From positions 1 through 12,356 of the forward strand of contig JAJFMM010000035.1 of NCBI GenBank assembly GCA_021772165.1: 12,356 nt of DNA. The letters are read 5' to 3'. Source of the stretch: Chlamydiota bacterium (GTDB lineage: Bacteria; Chlamydiota; Chlamydiia; Chlamydiales; SM23-39). A program made the translations under genes and the position numbers. Of this stretch, positions 1 to 7,451 are shown in pieces (position 1 is the first letter of the stretch; every line of letters begins with the position of its first letter). The notes beneath the pieces are model-generated. The model was not told where the DNA came from and ran no database searches. It saw nothing but the letters and a program-made list of their open reading frames with translations.

Positions 1-2
1 CC

Positions 3-2696
3 AATAACAGCTTCAACACTACCGTCACGACGGGAATGAACAACATTGTCTTTACAGATGCCACAGGAACTCTTCTTGTCCAGAGCAATCAATTTATCAT
101 GGATCCGGCAGATATGGGCTCACTTGGAATTCTCCTCACAGATGCAGGAAGCGGTGCCTCTACTCTATCCGTAGGGAGCAATGCATTTACCAATCACGCA
201 AGCAACCCCGTGAACCTCAGCTACACAGGCAGCTCTTCCCCAACTCTCGACATCACTGGTAATAGCTTTACTCCTCCTGCAGGAACAACTGGACTCAATG
301 CGATCAACCTGACCACTTCGAATGCAACCACCCTAGCCGGCTCCATATCGAGCAGCAACACCTTCTCTTCTTACACCTCCAACGTAATTAACATGAATTG
401 GGCAGGATCCGGCAATCATCAACTGACGATTTCTAACAACACCCTTACATCTGATCCGACCATCATCGGCACAACGGGAGTATTTTTAGATACATCTACT
501 TCCGGAACCTCATCAATAACAGTCACAGACAATACGTTCACCGATCAAACCAATACCGGAGTGCTTTGCAATGCGTCTTCAAGCACAGCGATGAGCGTTG
601 AGATCTCTGGAAATACGATCGCAGGCAAAGCAACACCCGGAAATAACGGCATTCAGATCGGCGCAAGCAATACCTCAACTGTAAGCGGCTCAATTACAAA
701 CAACACCTGCAGCGAGCATCTTGGCGGCAACATCAACGGCTTCCCCTCTACCTCAGGAACCTACACACTGACCGTTGCAAATAATACATTATCAGGCCCA
801 ACCACCGTTCCCGGAGGATCATTTCCCAACGGAATTCAATTCAACGCAAGCGGCACTTGCGCTATGAACTTTGACATCAATAATAACCAGCTTACAAACC
901 ATGCCTCTCAAGGAATCAACTTGTTCTCATCCGATTCAGCGACGATTACATCAACGATCGATAGCAATACCTTGACCGTACCGGACAGCTGGTTGAACAC
1001 CACAGGCATCCAAATAACTTCTAGTAATTCTAGTGCAGTCACCACCACACACTCGATAACAAATAATGTATGTACAAATCATACAAATGGGAATATTCAA
1101 TCCTTTCCAAACATGGATTCGATTCTGAATGTAACTATTTCCGGCAACGTACTGTCAGGCCCTGTTACTACACCCGTAGGCGCAACGCCATCCGGAATCC
1201 AGGTAGGCACCAGCAACTCCGCCAAGCTTACGGCAATTATTAATGGTCAAAATCAATGCTCAAACCACATCAATCGCGGAATTAACCTGTTTTCCTCAGA
1301 CGATTCACAGATCATTGCCACTATTGATGGGAATAGCGTTTCAGCCCCTATCAGCACGTCAAGCACAAGTGGGATTACAGTGGGAGGAAACAACACTTCC
1401 TCGACTCCGGTGAGCAGCTATACGATTACAAATAACGTCTGCACAGGATCAAATAACGGGTCCATTCAGTGCTACCCCTCAACTTCCTTGAATTGCAGTG
1501 CTGTGATTTCCAATAATACAATCACATCCGCAGTAGATGGAATTTCCGGATCCAGTCCGGTTGGGATTCAAGTCGGCCCAAACAATAGCAGCGTCATGTC
1601 AAGTCTGACAATAACAGGCAACACCTGGACAAGCTCCCAAACCTATCAAGCAACAGGGACCCCTCAAGGGATCAGCGTTGGAGCTAGCAACACAGCCTCC
1701 CTTGCGAACGTCACAATTTCTGACAATAGATGTGACCTTCCCATCACTTCTTACGCGGACGCCACCGGCACAACAGGTATTTCAACGTACTTAAATGATA
1801 CAGCAACGTTCTCGGGACTCTCTGTCTCAAACAATACAGTCACCTATCCAACAACCACTTATGCAGATAACACATCTCCCAGTGGAATCTCGGTAGGTGC
1901 AGACGGCGGCTCATTGACAGATGTGACGATTTCGCAGAATACAATTACATTTGCTGCGCTTCCATCCATCTTAACGAACCTTCAGCAAAGCGGTATTAGT
2001 TTAGGTGGAAACGGTAGTGCGACTGTTGGAACGGCCCTATCTCCGGCGATTATTGACAGCAATACAATTACCGGAGTGGAAGGCAACGGAATTACTCTCC
2101 TCTGCTCCAGCACCAACGATGTGTATGTAAATGCCACAAACAATAACATCTCTTTAGGCACAGTCATGCTCAACGAGATTGGCATTGTCACAGTTCCTTT
2201 TTCGACAGGAAAGCTGATTTCAACAGTGGACAGCAACACCATAGAAGGAAACAATGGCGGGTTTATAGGCATTGCCGCGACAAACCAAGGTCCCGGATGC
2301 CAAAGTGCAACGATCAGCAATAACACAATAACTAACGTTCATGGGAACAACCCTGCCCTTCCTGTACCTGGACTAGGTGGCGGCATAGGAACGGCAATTT
2401 TGAGCTCAGGAGACCTGAATGTGTTTATCGTTAACAATGGTGTAAGCGGCAATACACCCCAGGGAATCTTTGGATTCGATTCACAGGTTTTGGGAGGCAG
2501 CGGAACACTTTGCGTCCGATTGCAGGACAATCATGGAGCAGGTGCAGCAGCGCCGGATGATTACGTCTTATACAATCCAACGATGGCACCCGCATCGACA
2601 TTCATTTACCAGGATGCAGGAGGAAACACAGGAACGATTATGTTCTCCCCTTCCATGGCCGATTTCACCGCAGGCACTTGCACTACCTGTCCTTAG
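3..2696 (+). CDS. Large right-handed beta-helix repeat protein, 5' partial
   Basis: The reading frame is open from base 3, before the first ATG at 36, and reads NNSFNTTVTTG, the same coil pattern as the rest. The true start is therefore upstream and at least 897 residues of the C-terminal part are visible. The protein is built almost wholly of short coils such as SNNTIT, GIQVG and DSNTL, typical of right-handed parallel beta-helices (pectate-lyase/NosD-like fold). It is very rich in Ser, Thr, Asn and Gly and strikingly poor in Lys and Arg, which suggests a secreted or surface-exposed protein. The C-terminus (AGTCTTCP) has no autotransporter barrel and no terminal Phe. Chlamydial Pmp motifs (GGAI and FxxN in tandem) are not apparent. 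No catalytic residues could be assigned. A role in adhesion or glycan binding would be pure inference. The stop is TAG at 2694-2696. Confidence 0.85.
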   Translation, partial: NNSFNTTVTTGMNNIVFTDATGTLLVQSNQFIMDPADMGSLGILLTDAGSGASTLSVGSNAFTNHASNPVNLSYTGSSSPTLDITGNSFTPPAGTTGLNAINLTTSNATTLAGSISSSNTFSSYTSNVINMNWAGSGNHQLTISNNTLTSDPTIIGTTGVFLDTSTSGTSSITVTDNTFTDQTNTGVLCNASSSTAMSVEISGNTIAGKATPGNNGIQIGASNTSTVSGSITNNTCSEHLGGNINGFPSTSGTYTLTVANNTLSGPTTVPGGSFPNGIQFNASGTCAMNFDINNNQLTNHASQGINLFSSDSATITSTIDSNTLTVPDSWLNTTGIQITSSNSSAVTTTHSITNNVCTNHTNGNIQSFPNMDSILNVTISGNVLSGPVTTPVGATPSGIQVGTSNSAKLTAIINGQNQCSNHINRGINLFSSDDSQIIATIDGNSVSAPISTSSTSGITVGGNNTSSTPVSSYTITNNVCTGSNNGSIQCYPSTSLNCSAVISNNTITSAVDGISGSSPVGIQVGPNNSSVMSSLTITGNTWTSSQTYQATGTPQGISVGASNTASLANVTISDNRCDLPITSYADATGTTGISTYLNDTATFSGLSVSNNTVTYPTTTYADNTSPSGISVGADGGSLTDVTISQNTITFAALPSILTNLQQSGISLGGNGSATVGTALSPAIIDSNTITGVEGNGITLLCSSTNDVYVNATNNNISLGTVMLNEIGIVTVPFSTGKLISTVDSNTIEGNNGGFIGIAATNQGPGCQSATISNNTITNVHGNNPALPVPGLGGGIGTAILSSGDLNVFIVNNGVSGNTPQGIFGFDSQVLGGSGTLCVRLQDNHGAGAAAPDDYVLYNPTMAPASTFIYQDAGGNTGTIMFSPSMADFTAGTCTTCP
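690..1790 (+). repeat. Roughly 122-residue super-repeat inside the beta-helix gene
   Basis: Landmarks recur at a long period. ITNNTC, ITNNVC and ITNNVC are encoded at 693, 1056 and 1425, spacings of 363 and 369 bases (121 and 123 codons). GINLFSSD also occurs twice, near 912 and 1280. Each long unit carries the same order: GIQ(I/V)G-like coil, ITNNxC, N-G-(N/S)-IQ-x-(F/Y)P-S, ISNN(T/V)(I/L), then the GINLFSSD coil. The DNA copies are clearly diverged, so the repeat is maintained at protein level rather than being a recent slippage product. Confidence 0.7.
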
Positions 2697-2837
2697 GAAA
2701 TACATGAAAAATCCCATTCAGCGAATCTTGTGGGGTTTGTCAACTAAGAGACTGTCTACAAATTCAGCTGCTATCTATTTTTGCGCTCTTTTGAGCTACT
2801 TTTTGATCCTATTTCAGGGAGGCCTATACTGGTTTTA

Positions 2838-3554
2838 ATGATGGAAGGAATTCTCGTTGCCTGCGATCAAAACCAGGAATGGCTTTTACCCTGGTGGTGG
2901 GATCACTATTCCAAACACAACTCCTATCCGGTTGCCTTTGCTGATTTTGGAATGTCAGAAACGGCCCTAGCCTGGTGTCGAGAGAGAGGGCAAACGATAG
3001 AGCTGCCCACACACGACGATCCCTTGAGACCTCTTTCTTCTGAGAACAAAGAACTTTGGGGGACACTCTTTGGGGAAGGAATATGGTCCTTTCGAGAACC
3101 CTGGATTAAAAAACCGTTAGCCTTTCTCCATACACCCTTTCCCCTATCCTGCTGGATTGACCTTGATTGTGAAGTGAGAGGAAATCTAGCTCCTCTCTTT
3201 TCTCTAGGCATGGAAACAGAGATAGCAATAGCTAGAGATATCGCTGAGGATCGTTCGTGGAATCTGCCTGAAGAGACCGCCTATAATTCTGGCGTAGTGG
3301 TTTTTCATCAAAACTCGAAAATCATCCGGCACTGGGCAGAGATGGCTGCAAACAGGAACCATCAATTTCTGGGTGATCAAGAAGTGCTCTCTCGAGTCAT
3401 TTACCTACACCAGCCAAGCCTTGTTGAATTGCCACAGATCTATAACTGGCATAAACTGCATGGGGCGAATCCAGAAGCGCTTATTCTTCACTATGCAGCA
3501 TCGTGGAAGCTTGAGATCTTAGAAACCCTGACGAAAAAAAAGAGTACAGAATGA
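2838..3554 (+). CDS. GT8-like glycosyltransferase, copy 1
   Basis: This 238-residue protein looks like a small GT-A-fold, GT8-like nucleotide-sugar transferase. Visible marks are a first beta strand ILVACD (5-10), a DLD motif at 108-110 that would bind metal and nucleotide-sugar, NSGVVVF at 150-156, a DQE at 180-182, and HYAASWK at 218-224, which resembles the C-terminal HxxGxxKPW region of GT8 enzymes. There is no signal peptide, so it should be cytosolic. The ATG at 2838 is preferred by alignment with copy 2. A purine-rich AGGGAGG at 2816-2822 sits rather far upstream (15 bases), and a TTG at 2781 would add an unconserved extension. It heads a same-strand cluster with the dehydrogenase 22 bases downstream. 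The copies are about three-quarters identical by eye. Donor and acceptor cannot be told. Confidence 0.75.
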   Translation: MMEGILVACDQNQEWLLPWWWDHYSKHNSYPVAFADFGMSETALAWCRERGQTIELPTHDDPLRPLSSENKELWGTLFGEGIWSFREPWIKKPLAFLHTPFPLSCWIDLDCEVRGNLAPLFSLGMETEIAIARDIAEDRSWNLPEETAYNSGVVVFHQNSKIIRHWAEMAANRNHQFLGDQEVLSRVIYLHQPSLVELPQIYNWHKLHGANPEALILHYAASWKLEILETLTKKKSTE

Positions 3555-3576
3555 AAGACATTCTTATAGGAGCAAT

Positions 3577-4527
3577 ATGCAAAAAAAACTTGAGAATAAG
3601 ATCGCTCTGATCACGGGAGGATCACGAGGTATTGGCGCTGCTATCGCTAGACGCTTTGCTGAAGAAGGATGCCACGTAGCAATCAGCTTTTTATCATCCA
3701 AGGAGAAAGCCTATTCTTTGGTAAAAGAGCTTGAGCAAAAAGGAATACAGGCCATGGCACTGCAAGCAGATCAAGCCGATCCCGTACAGATAGAGAAACT
3801 CGTTCAAAAAGTTGGAGAGCATTTTGGAAGAATCGATATTTTAGTCAACAATGCAGGTACTTTTTCCGGAGGGACCATTGACGATCCAGATCTCGATGTT
3901 GAAGGACTATCAAGACAGTTAGCAGTGAATGTGGGAGGTGTTTTTGCTACAACACGCGCTGCAGTTCCCTATATTCGGGAGGAAGGTCGTATTATAAACA
4001 TAGGTTCTATCAGTGCAGAGCGCCTAACGGTTCCTGGAGCAGCTGATTATGCTGCAACAAAAGCTGCTCTTGTTGGATACACGCATGGTTGGGCGAGAGA
4101 TCTCGGCTCTAAAAACATCACGGTAAATCTTATACAACCCGGTTCTATCGACACGGATCTGAACCCCGACAACACGAAATTTGCCGAGGCAGTCAAGCAA
4201 AGCACTGCCCTCAAACGTTATGGACAACCGGAAGAAATTGCATCAGCGGTTGCGTTTCTTGCTAGCCAAGAAGCTGCTTATATCACAGGATCTGTCCTCA
4301 CCATCGACGGAGGATTGTTAGCTAAAGGAAGGCCTGGATCAAATCCAGAAGCACTTATTCTTCATTATGCTGCATCATGGAAGCTTGAGATTTTAGAAAC
4401 CCTGAAAAAAAAGAGACTCATTGATGGAAGGCATTCTCGTTGGTTGCGACCAAAAGCAGGAATGGCTTTTACCTTGGTGGTGGGAGCACTATTCGAAACA
4501 CAACTCCTACCCGGTTGCCTTTGTTGA
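3577..4527 (+). CDS. Short-chain dehydrogenase (FabG-like) with fused glycosyltransferase tail
   Basis: Residues 1 to about 250 are a complete classical SDR oxidoreductase. The cofactor loop is TGGSRGIG (13-20), NNAG is at 91-94, the structural/catalytic Asn is N118, the catalytic Ser is S144 in NIGS, the Tyr/Lys pair is Y158/K162 in YAATK, and the family C-terminal ITGSVLTIDGG is at 237-246. NAD(P)H-dependent ketone/alcohol conversion follows from the family; the substrate is unknown. AGGAG at 3569-3573 before the ATG is a good ribosome site. The native protein should end near residue 250. Instead the frame continues into NPEALILHYAASWKLEILETL, the C-terminus of the neighbouring glycosyltransferase, and then about 35 residues read out of frame across the start of copy 2, overlapping it by about 100 bases. 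The last third-of-a-hundred residues are unlikely to be functional. Other possible roles are a 3-oxoacyl-ACP reductase or a sugar reductase. Confidence 0.85.
   Translation: MQKKLENKIALITGGSRGIGAAIARRFAEEGCHVAISFLSSKEKAYSLVKELEQKGIQAMALQADQADPVQIEKLVQKVGEHFGRIDILVNNAGTFSGGTIDDPDLDVEGLSRQLAVNVGGVFATTRAAVPYIREEGRIINIGSISAERLTVPGAADYAATKAALVGYTHGWARDLGSKNITVNLIQPGSIDTDLNPDNTKFAEAVKQSTALKRYGQPEEIASAVAFLASQEAAYITGSVLTIDGGLLAKGRPGSNPEALILHYAASWKLEILETLKKKRLIDGRHSRWLRPKAGMAFTLVVGALFETQLLPGCLC
4342..4416 (+). pseudogene. Remnant 3' end of a third glycosyltransferase copy
   Basis: These bases encode NPEALILHYAASWKLEIL and a Lys-rich end almost identical to the C-terminus of copy 1 (3468-3545); the corresponding part of copy 2 starts at 5051. 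The fragment joins the dehydrogenase reading frame without a stop and directly precedes the copy 2 start. The simplest reading is that a middle glycosyltransferase copy once stood here and was replaced by the dehydrogenase gene, leaving only its tail. An alternative is a short ectopic duplication of the copy 1 tail. Confidence 0.75.
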
Positions 4528-5158
4528 TTTTGGGATGACAGAAACCGCCACCTCCTGGTGCAAGGAAAGAGGACAATACATAGAGTTGCCCTCGCATTCC
4601 GATTCCCTACGCCCCCTCTCTCCTGAAAATAAAGAACTGTGGGGAGAACTCCTGGGAGAGGGCATTTGGTCCTTTCGGGAACCTTGGTTTAAAAAGCCGT
4701 TAGCCTATCTGCATACGCCGTTTCCCCTCACCTGTTGGATCGATCTCGATTGTGAAATAAGAGGAGACTTGAAACCCCTCTTTCAATCGCTGAGCGATGC
4801 AGAGATAGCGATAGCTAGAGATATCGTTCATGAGCGAGCGTGGAATCTTCCCGATGAAGTTACCTATAATTCTGGCGTCGTTGTTTTTCGTCAGAACGCG
4901 AAAATCATCCAGCACTGGGCAGAGATGGCTGCAAAATTGAACAACAAATTTATGAGTGATCAGGATGCACTTTCTCGAGCCATCTACCTACACCAGCCAA
5001 ACCTCATCGAATTGCCACAAATTTACAATTGGCATAAGATCCAGGACCGCAATCCAGAAGCGCTGATCCTTCATTATGTTGCATCGTGGAAGCTTGAAAT
5101 TTTGAAAAGCTTGAACCCATCCCTGAAGCCATCACCAGTTTCACCGCCAATTTCTTGA
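4424..5158 (+). CDS. GT8-like glycosyltransferase, copy 2
   Basis: This 244-residue tandem paralogue of the enzyme at 2838-3554 keeps all its key marks: ILVGCD near the N-terminus, DLD within CWIDLDCEIRGDL, NSGVVVF, DQD and HYVASWK. The conservation suggests both copies are functional GT-A transferases, perhaps with different acceptors. The C-terminus is longer and Pro-rich (SLKPSPVSPPIS). The ATG at 4424 aligns with copy 1; a TTG directly before it at 4421 is possible. No good ribosome site precedes it, and its first ~100 bases are also read in another frame as the tail of the dehydrogenase, so translation may be coupled to ribosomes finishing that gene. The GNAT gene follows 15 bases downstream. 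Variable positions between copies cluster at residues 121-140 and 170-178, which could reflect specificity. Confidence 0.75.
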   Translation: MEGILVGCDQKQEWLLPWWWEHYSKHNSYPVAFVDFGMTETATSWCKERGQYIELPSHSDSLRPLSPENKELWGELLGEGIWSFREPWFKKPLAYLHTPFPLTCWIDLDCEIRGDLKPLFQSLSDAEIAIARDIVHERAWNLPDEVTYNSGVVVFRQNAKIIQHWAEMAAKLNNKFMSDQDALSRAIYLHQPNLIELPQIYNWHKIQDRNPEALILHYVASWKLEILKSLNPSLKPSPVSPPIS

Positions 5159-5173
5159 ATCGTCAGGAAACGA

Positions 5174-5602
5174 ATGAAAAAAGAACCTTATCGTTTAGAA
5201 CACTACGATACCATTCCCAAAGAGTATGAGGAGATTCTTTATCGTGAAATCAGCGATAACGCTTTCCAAGAGAAAGGATTGCCTCCTATCTGCTCGTTTA
5301 GCATTTTCATTAAAGATCAGAAGGAAAATATCATTGGAGGAATCTGCGGAACGTTATTTTATGGATCTCTTTACATTGATTCTCTCTGGGTAGATATAAC
5401 TTTGCGCCATCAGGGCTGGGGAACAAAGCTCATGCACGCAGCTGAGAAAATTGGAAAAGAGCGTGGCTCCTCATTCATCGCGCTTAACACCATGGATTGG
5501 GAAGCACTCCCATTCTATCAAAAACTGGGATATTCGATTGAATTCACCAGGGAAGGCTACGAAAAAAATTCAAAGATGTTCATGCTTAGAAAAAACTTAT
5601 GA
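5174..5602 (+). CDS. GNAT-family N-acetyltransferase
   Basis: This 142-residue protein has the full length of a single GNAT domain. Motif A runs from YIDSLWV through the acetyl-CoA pyrophosphate loop R78-H-Q-G-W-G83, and motif B is FYQKLGY at 114-120, followed by the usual C-terminal strand. It should transfer an acetyl group from acetyl-CoA to an amine; the acceptor is unknown. The ATG is well supported by AGGAAACGA ending just before it. It is the last gene of the glycosyltransferase/dehydrogenase cluster, separated from copy 2 by 15 bases, so an amino-sugar or glycan-linked acceptor is plausible but not shown. Generic GNAT small-molecule acetylation (for example antibiotic or polyamine) is the alternative. 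No convincing terminator was found between it and the convergent gene at 5660-5881. Confidence 0.85.
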   Translation: MKKEPYRLEHYDTIPKEYEEILYREISDNAFQEKGLPPICSFSIFIKDQKENIIGGICGTLFYGSLYIDSLWVDITLRHQGWGTKLMHAAEKIGKERGSSFIALNTMDWEALPFYQKLGYSIEFTREGYEKNSKMFMLRKNL

Positions 5603-5659
5603 AAACCGCTTTCAGAGGCTTTCAATCGTTTTTTTCGGGTGCCTTCCACATAGGAAGTA

Positions 5660-5881
5660 CTAGCGCTTTTTTCTAAAGATACTCACTCCGAGAACACCTG
5701 CACCGACTACGATCATTGTAATTCCCCCGAAGATGTACCATTTGGTTTCTTCCGGGTACTTCCCAGCCATCTCCTTCATGAACCGATTCGCAAAAGTGTC
5801 GGATGCATTAATTCCCCAAACGAGAAATGTAATACCCAAGACTAAAATAAGAACTCCTAATATACGAATACCTGCAGACAT
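5660..5881 (-). CDS. DUF3185-like small two-helix membrane protein
   Basis: This 73-residue protein has two predicted membrane helices (about 5-23 and 48-68) separated by a short polar loop, and ends in FRKKR. The motif GINASD directly after helix 1 and the K-W...GG pattern before helix 2 match my memory of the DUF3185 family of small bacterial inner-membrane proteins of unknown function. Positive residues at the C-terminus suggest that end is cytoplasmic. AGAGG sits about five bases before the ATG, a strong ribosome site. Upstream there is an exact TTGACA on the minus strand at 5933-5928, but no good -10 at normal spacing. The 172 bases between this gene and the CsaA-like gene (5882-6053) show nothing else I can support. 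Confidence 0.75.
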   Translation of the reverse strand: MSAGIRILGVLILVLGITFLVWGINASDTFANRFMKEMAGKYPEETKWYIFGGITMIVVGAGVLGVSIFRKKR

Positions 5882-6053
5882 AGCACCTCTTTGCTTAAAA
5901 TCTTACAGTTCACAATTAGCAAACCTTTGTCAAGTACTCTGAAAATTATTGCCCATAAGAATCAAAAGAAATTCAGAAACAGAAGAATTGGTTTAGAGAG
6001 GCTAGAATTCATGGCTTGAGAAATTTGACCGGCGTGTTGCAAACTTTATTGCT

Positions 6054-6407
6054 TCAGAATAACTTAGATCCATCTGACACCTTGAGATTAGGTTCCAGAA
6101 GCACAATCATCCCATTTTCATCAGGAAGACCCAAGACCAAAACTTCAGACATGAATTTTCCAATTTGTTTTGGAGAAAAATTCACTACTGCGATGATCTG
6201 TTTTCCAATCAAACCTTCTTTGCGATAATGGTGAGTGATTTGCGCTGAGGATCTTTTTTTGCCCAGAGATCCAAAATCAATTTCTAATTTGTAAGCAGGT
6301 TTGCGTGCTTCGGGATATTCCTCCACAGAGACAACCGTTCCAACGCGAATATCCACCTTCAAGAAATCGTCGAACTGTATGGTTTTCATCATTTCACATT
6401 CGAGCAT
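6054..6407 (-). CDS. csaA: CsaA-like chaperone / tRNA-binding domain protein
   Basis: This 117-residue protein matches the CsaA family, a stand-alone OB-fold tRNA-binding domain related to the C-terminal domain of MetRS and to Trbp111. It reads DFLKVDIRVGTVVSVEE, then YPEARKPAYKLEIDFG, KRSSAQIT, AVVNFSPKQIGKFMSEVLVLG and a final SDGSKLF, in family order and spacing. CsaA is described as a dimeric chaperone with export-related activity; the tRNA-binding role is from fold homology. The start at 6407 (MLECEMMKTI) is chosen because AGAGGG lies five bases before that ATG. The ATGs at 6392 and 6389 fit the family's usual N-terminus but lack a ribosome site. A longer frame from 6509 would add an unrelated extension. 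It shares its strand with the DUF3185 gene and is divergent from the gene at 6669. Confidence 0.88.
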   Translation of the reverse strand: MLECEMMKTIQFDDFLKVDIRVGTVVSVEEYPEARKPAYKLEIDFGSLGKKRSSAQITHHYRKEGLIGKQIIAVVNFSPKQIGKFMSEVLVLGLPDENGMIVLLEPNLKVSDGSKLF

Positions 6408-6550
6408 TACACCCTCTATTTCATTACGTTTCACGAGCTCCATTCTACTTTTGGACAGCAAAAAAAAGCACTCCCCAAAGCATATCCAATACCTGGATGT
6501 GTAAAACAAGAGCTGTACTTCTCACGACCGAGGATAGCCTTTTGAAGGGG

Positions 6551-6583
6551 CCCCCCTGATCAGATCTTCGAGGACATTTTAAA
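6551..6583. repeat. Diverged copy of the left part of repeat Y
   Basis: The stretch CCCCCTGATCAGATCTTCGA and the following GGACATTTTAAA align with the start of repeat Y at 8265 and 10491, with one inserted base and two substitutions over about 32 bases, in the same orientation. Similarity stops after ATTTTAAA. As in the other copies, a run of G (6547-6550) precedes the C run and could form a small hairpin. It lies in the 261-base region between the divergent csaA-like and DUF4431-like genes, which otherwise holds no gene I can support. Confidence 0.6.
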
Positions 6584-6668
6584 TGTTGGAAGCATCTAGG
6601 TTTTTCGACTATGCTGTTTTTCAATTTTTTTCAGAATACAGGAACTCCATCATGGCCAAAGGTTTAAA

Positions 6669-7451
6669 ATGACATTGCGCAACACTTGGTTTTTGATCAC
6701 TTTTACTTGTTCCGTTCTTCCACTTCTCGGATGGGAGGGTGAGCCAGAAATCGTGTTAGAAGGTATGTTAAAAACAGCCGTCCATCAATGTAGTCGCCGC
6801 CATCCTGATCTTCCTGAAGAAAAATGGGAGGAAAGACAAACGGTGCTAGTGCCTGATGAGCCGATTGTACTCTCTCGATCCCTTTCCATTGGCAAAAATC
6901 AAGTGCTAACACAAGAAACAATTCTTCCTTTTATTCTATGTAGCTTTAACGATGAATTTAATTCCCTTATGGGAAAAAGAGTTAGATTACACGGAAGGTG
7001 TACCAGGCCATTTCATTTTTTCGATGAAATTGAACTCCACGCCGATACTGTGCTTGATATAGCTTGGCTCCAAACCCCTCAAACCAAAACTGTTTTCTAT
7101 GAACCCTGTACAACAGAATTAATTGGAACTCTTTACCAGAAAACCTACCCGGGCCCTCCCAACTATTCAAACATAGACGACGGCGACATACCGGAATCAC
7201 TTCTCTTCCTGACTCTAACAGAGCCTGTAAATGTTGCTCTGACAGTAATTGAAGAAGATTCCTTTAATCAGCCAGTGAAAGGAGTGCGCGAAGTACAAAT
7301 TGTTTTCTTAAACGAAAATCCCCCTGATGAATTGTGGAGCCGAGGGATCACCGTCAAGGGAACGCTTTTCTCCGCTCACACAGGGCACCACCACAGAAGA
7401 GTACTTATGATGGCTAATTCTTGGGAGCCTGCCGTAAGGTCTACACAATGA
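6669..7451 (+). CDS. Exported protein with two DUF4431-like domains
   Basis: This 260-residue protein has an N-terminal signal peptide (basic TLR, hydrophobic about 6-20, possible cleavage near GWEGE), so it is likely periplasmic or secreted. Residues about 144-254 resemble DUF4431: EP-C, L-x-GTLYQKTYPGPPNY, a LTLTEPVNV strand, and GITVKGTLFSAHTGHHHRRV. Residues 25-130 repeat the same plan less clearly (EPE-VLEGML, VLVPDEPIVL, GKRVRLHGR), which suggests an internal duplication of a small beta-barrel domain. The function of DUF4431 is unknown. AAAGG six bases before the ATG supports this start. A six-codon frame (ATG at 6651, MAKGLK, TGA) overlaps the start codon as ATGA and could couple initiation. 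The gene converges with the 7441-8205 gene, the stops overlapping by 11 bases. Confidence 0.75.
   Translation: MTLRNTWFLITFTCSVLPLLGWEGEPEIVLEGMLKTAVHQCSRRHPDLPEEKWEERQTVLVPDEPIVLSRSLSIGKNQVLTQETILPFILCSFNDEFNSLMGKRVRLHGRCTRPFHFFDEIELHADTVLDIAWLQTPQTKTVFYEPCTTELIGTLYQKTYPGPPNYSNIDDGDIPESLLFLTLTEPVNVALTVIEEDSFNQPVKGVREVQIVFLNENPPDELWSRGITVKGTLFSAHTGHHHRRVLMMANSWEPAVRSTQ

Noticed and set aside
3..2696. Beta-helix protein as a chlamydial Pmp autotransporter
   Set aside because: No tandem GGAI/FxxN motifs, no C-terminal barrel and no terminal Phe.
2697..2837. Promoter or insertion-sequence end before glycosyltransferase copy 1
   Set aside because: TTGTCA at about 2735 has no fitting -10, and no inverted repeats or target duplication could be found.
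2470..2838. 122-codon plus-strand frame at the end of the beta-helix gene
   Set aside because: It overlaps the beta-helix frame and then crosses the intergenic gap; composition is unlike a real protein and there is no ribosome site.
5640..5675. Bidirectional terminator between GNAT and DUF3185 genes
   Set aside because: CTTCC/GGAAG is a 5-base stem with the T run separated from it, too weak to call.
6408..6509. N-terminal extension of the CsaA-like protein
   Set aside because: The extra residues do not match the family, and a clear ribosome site supports the start at 6407.
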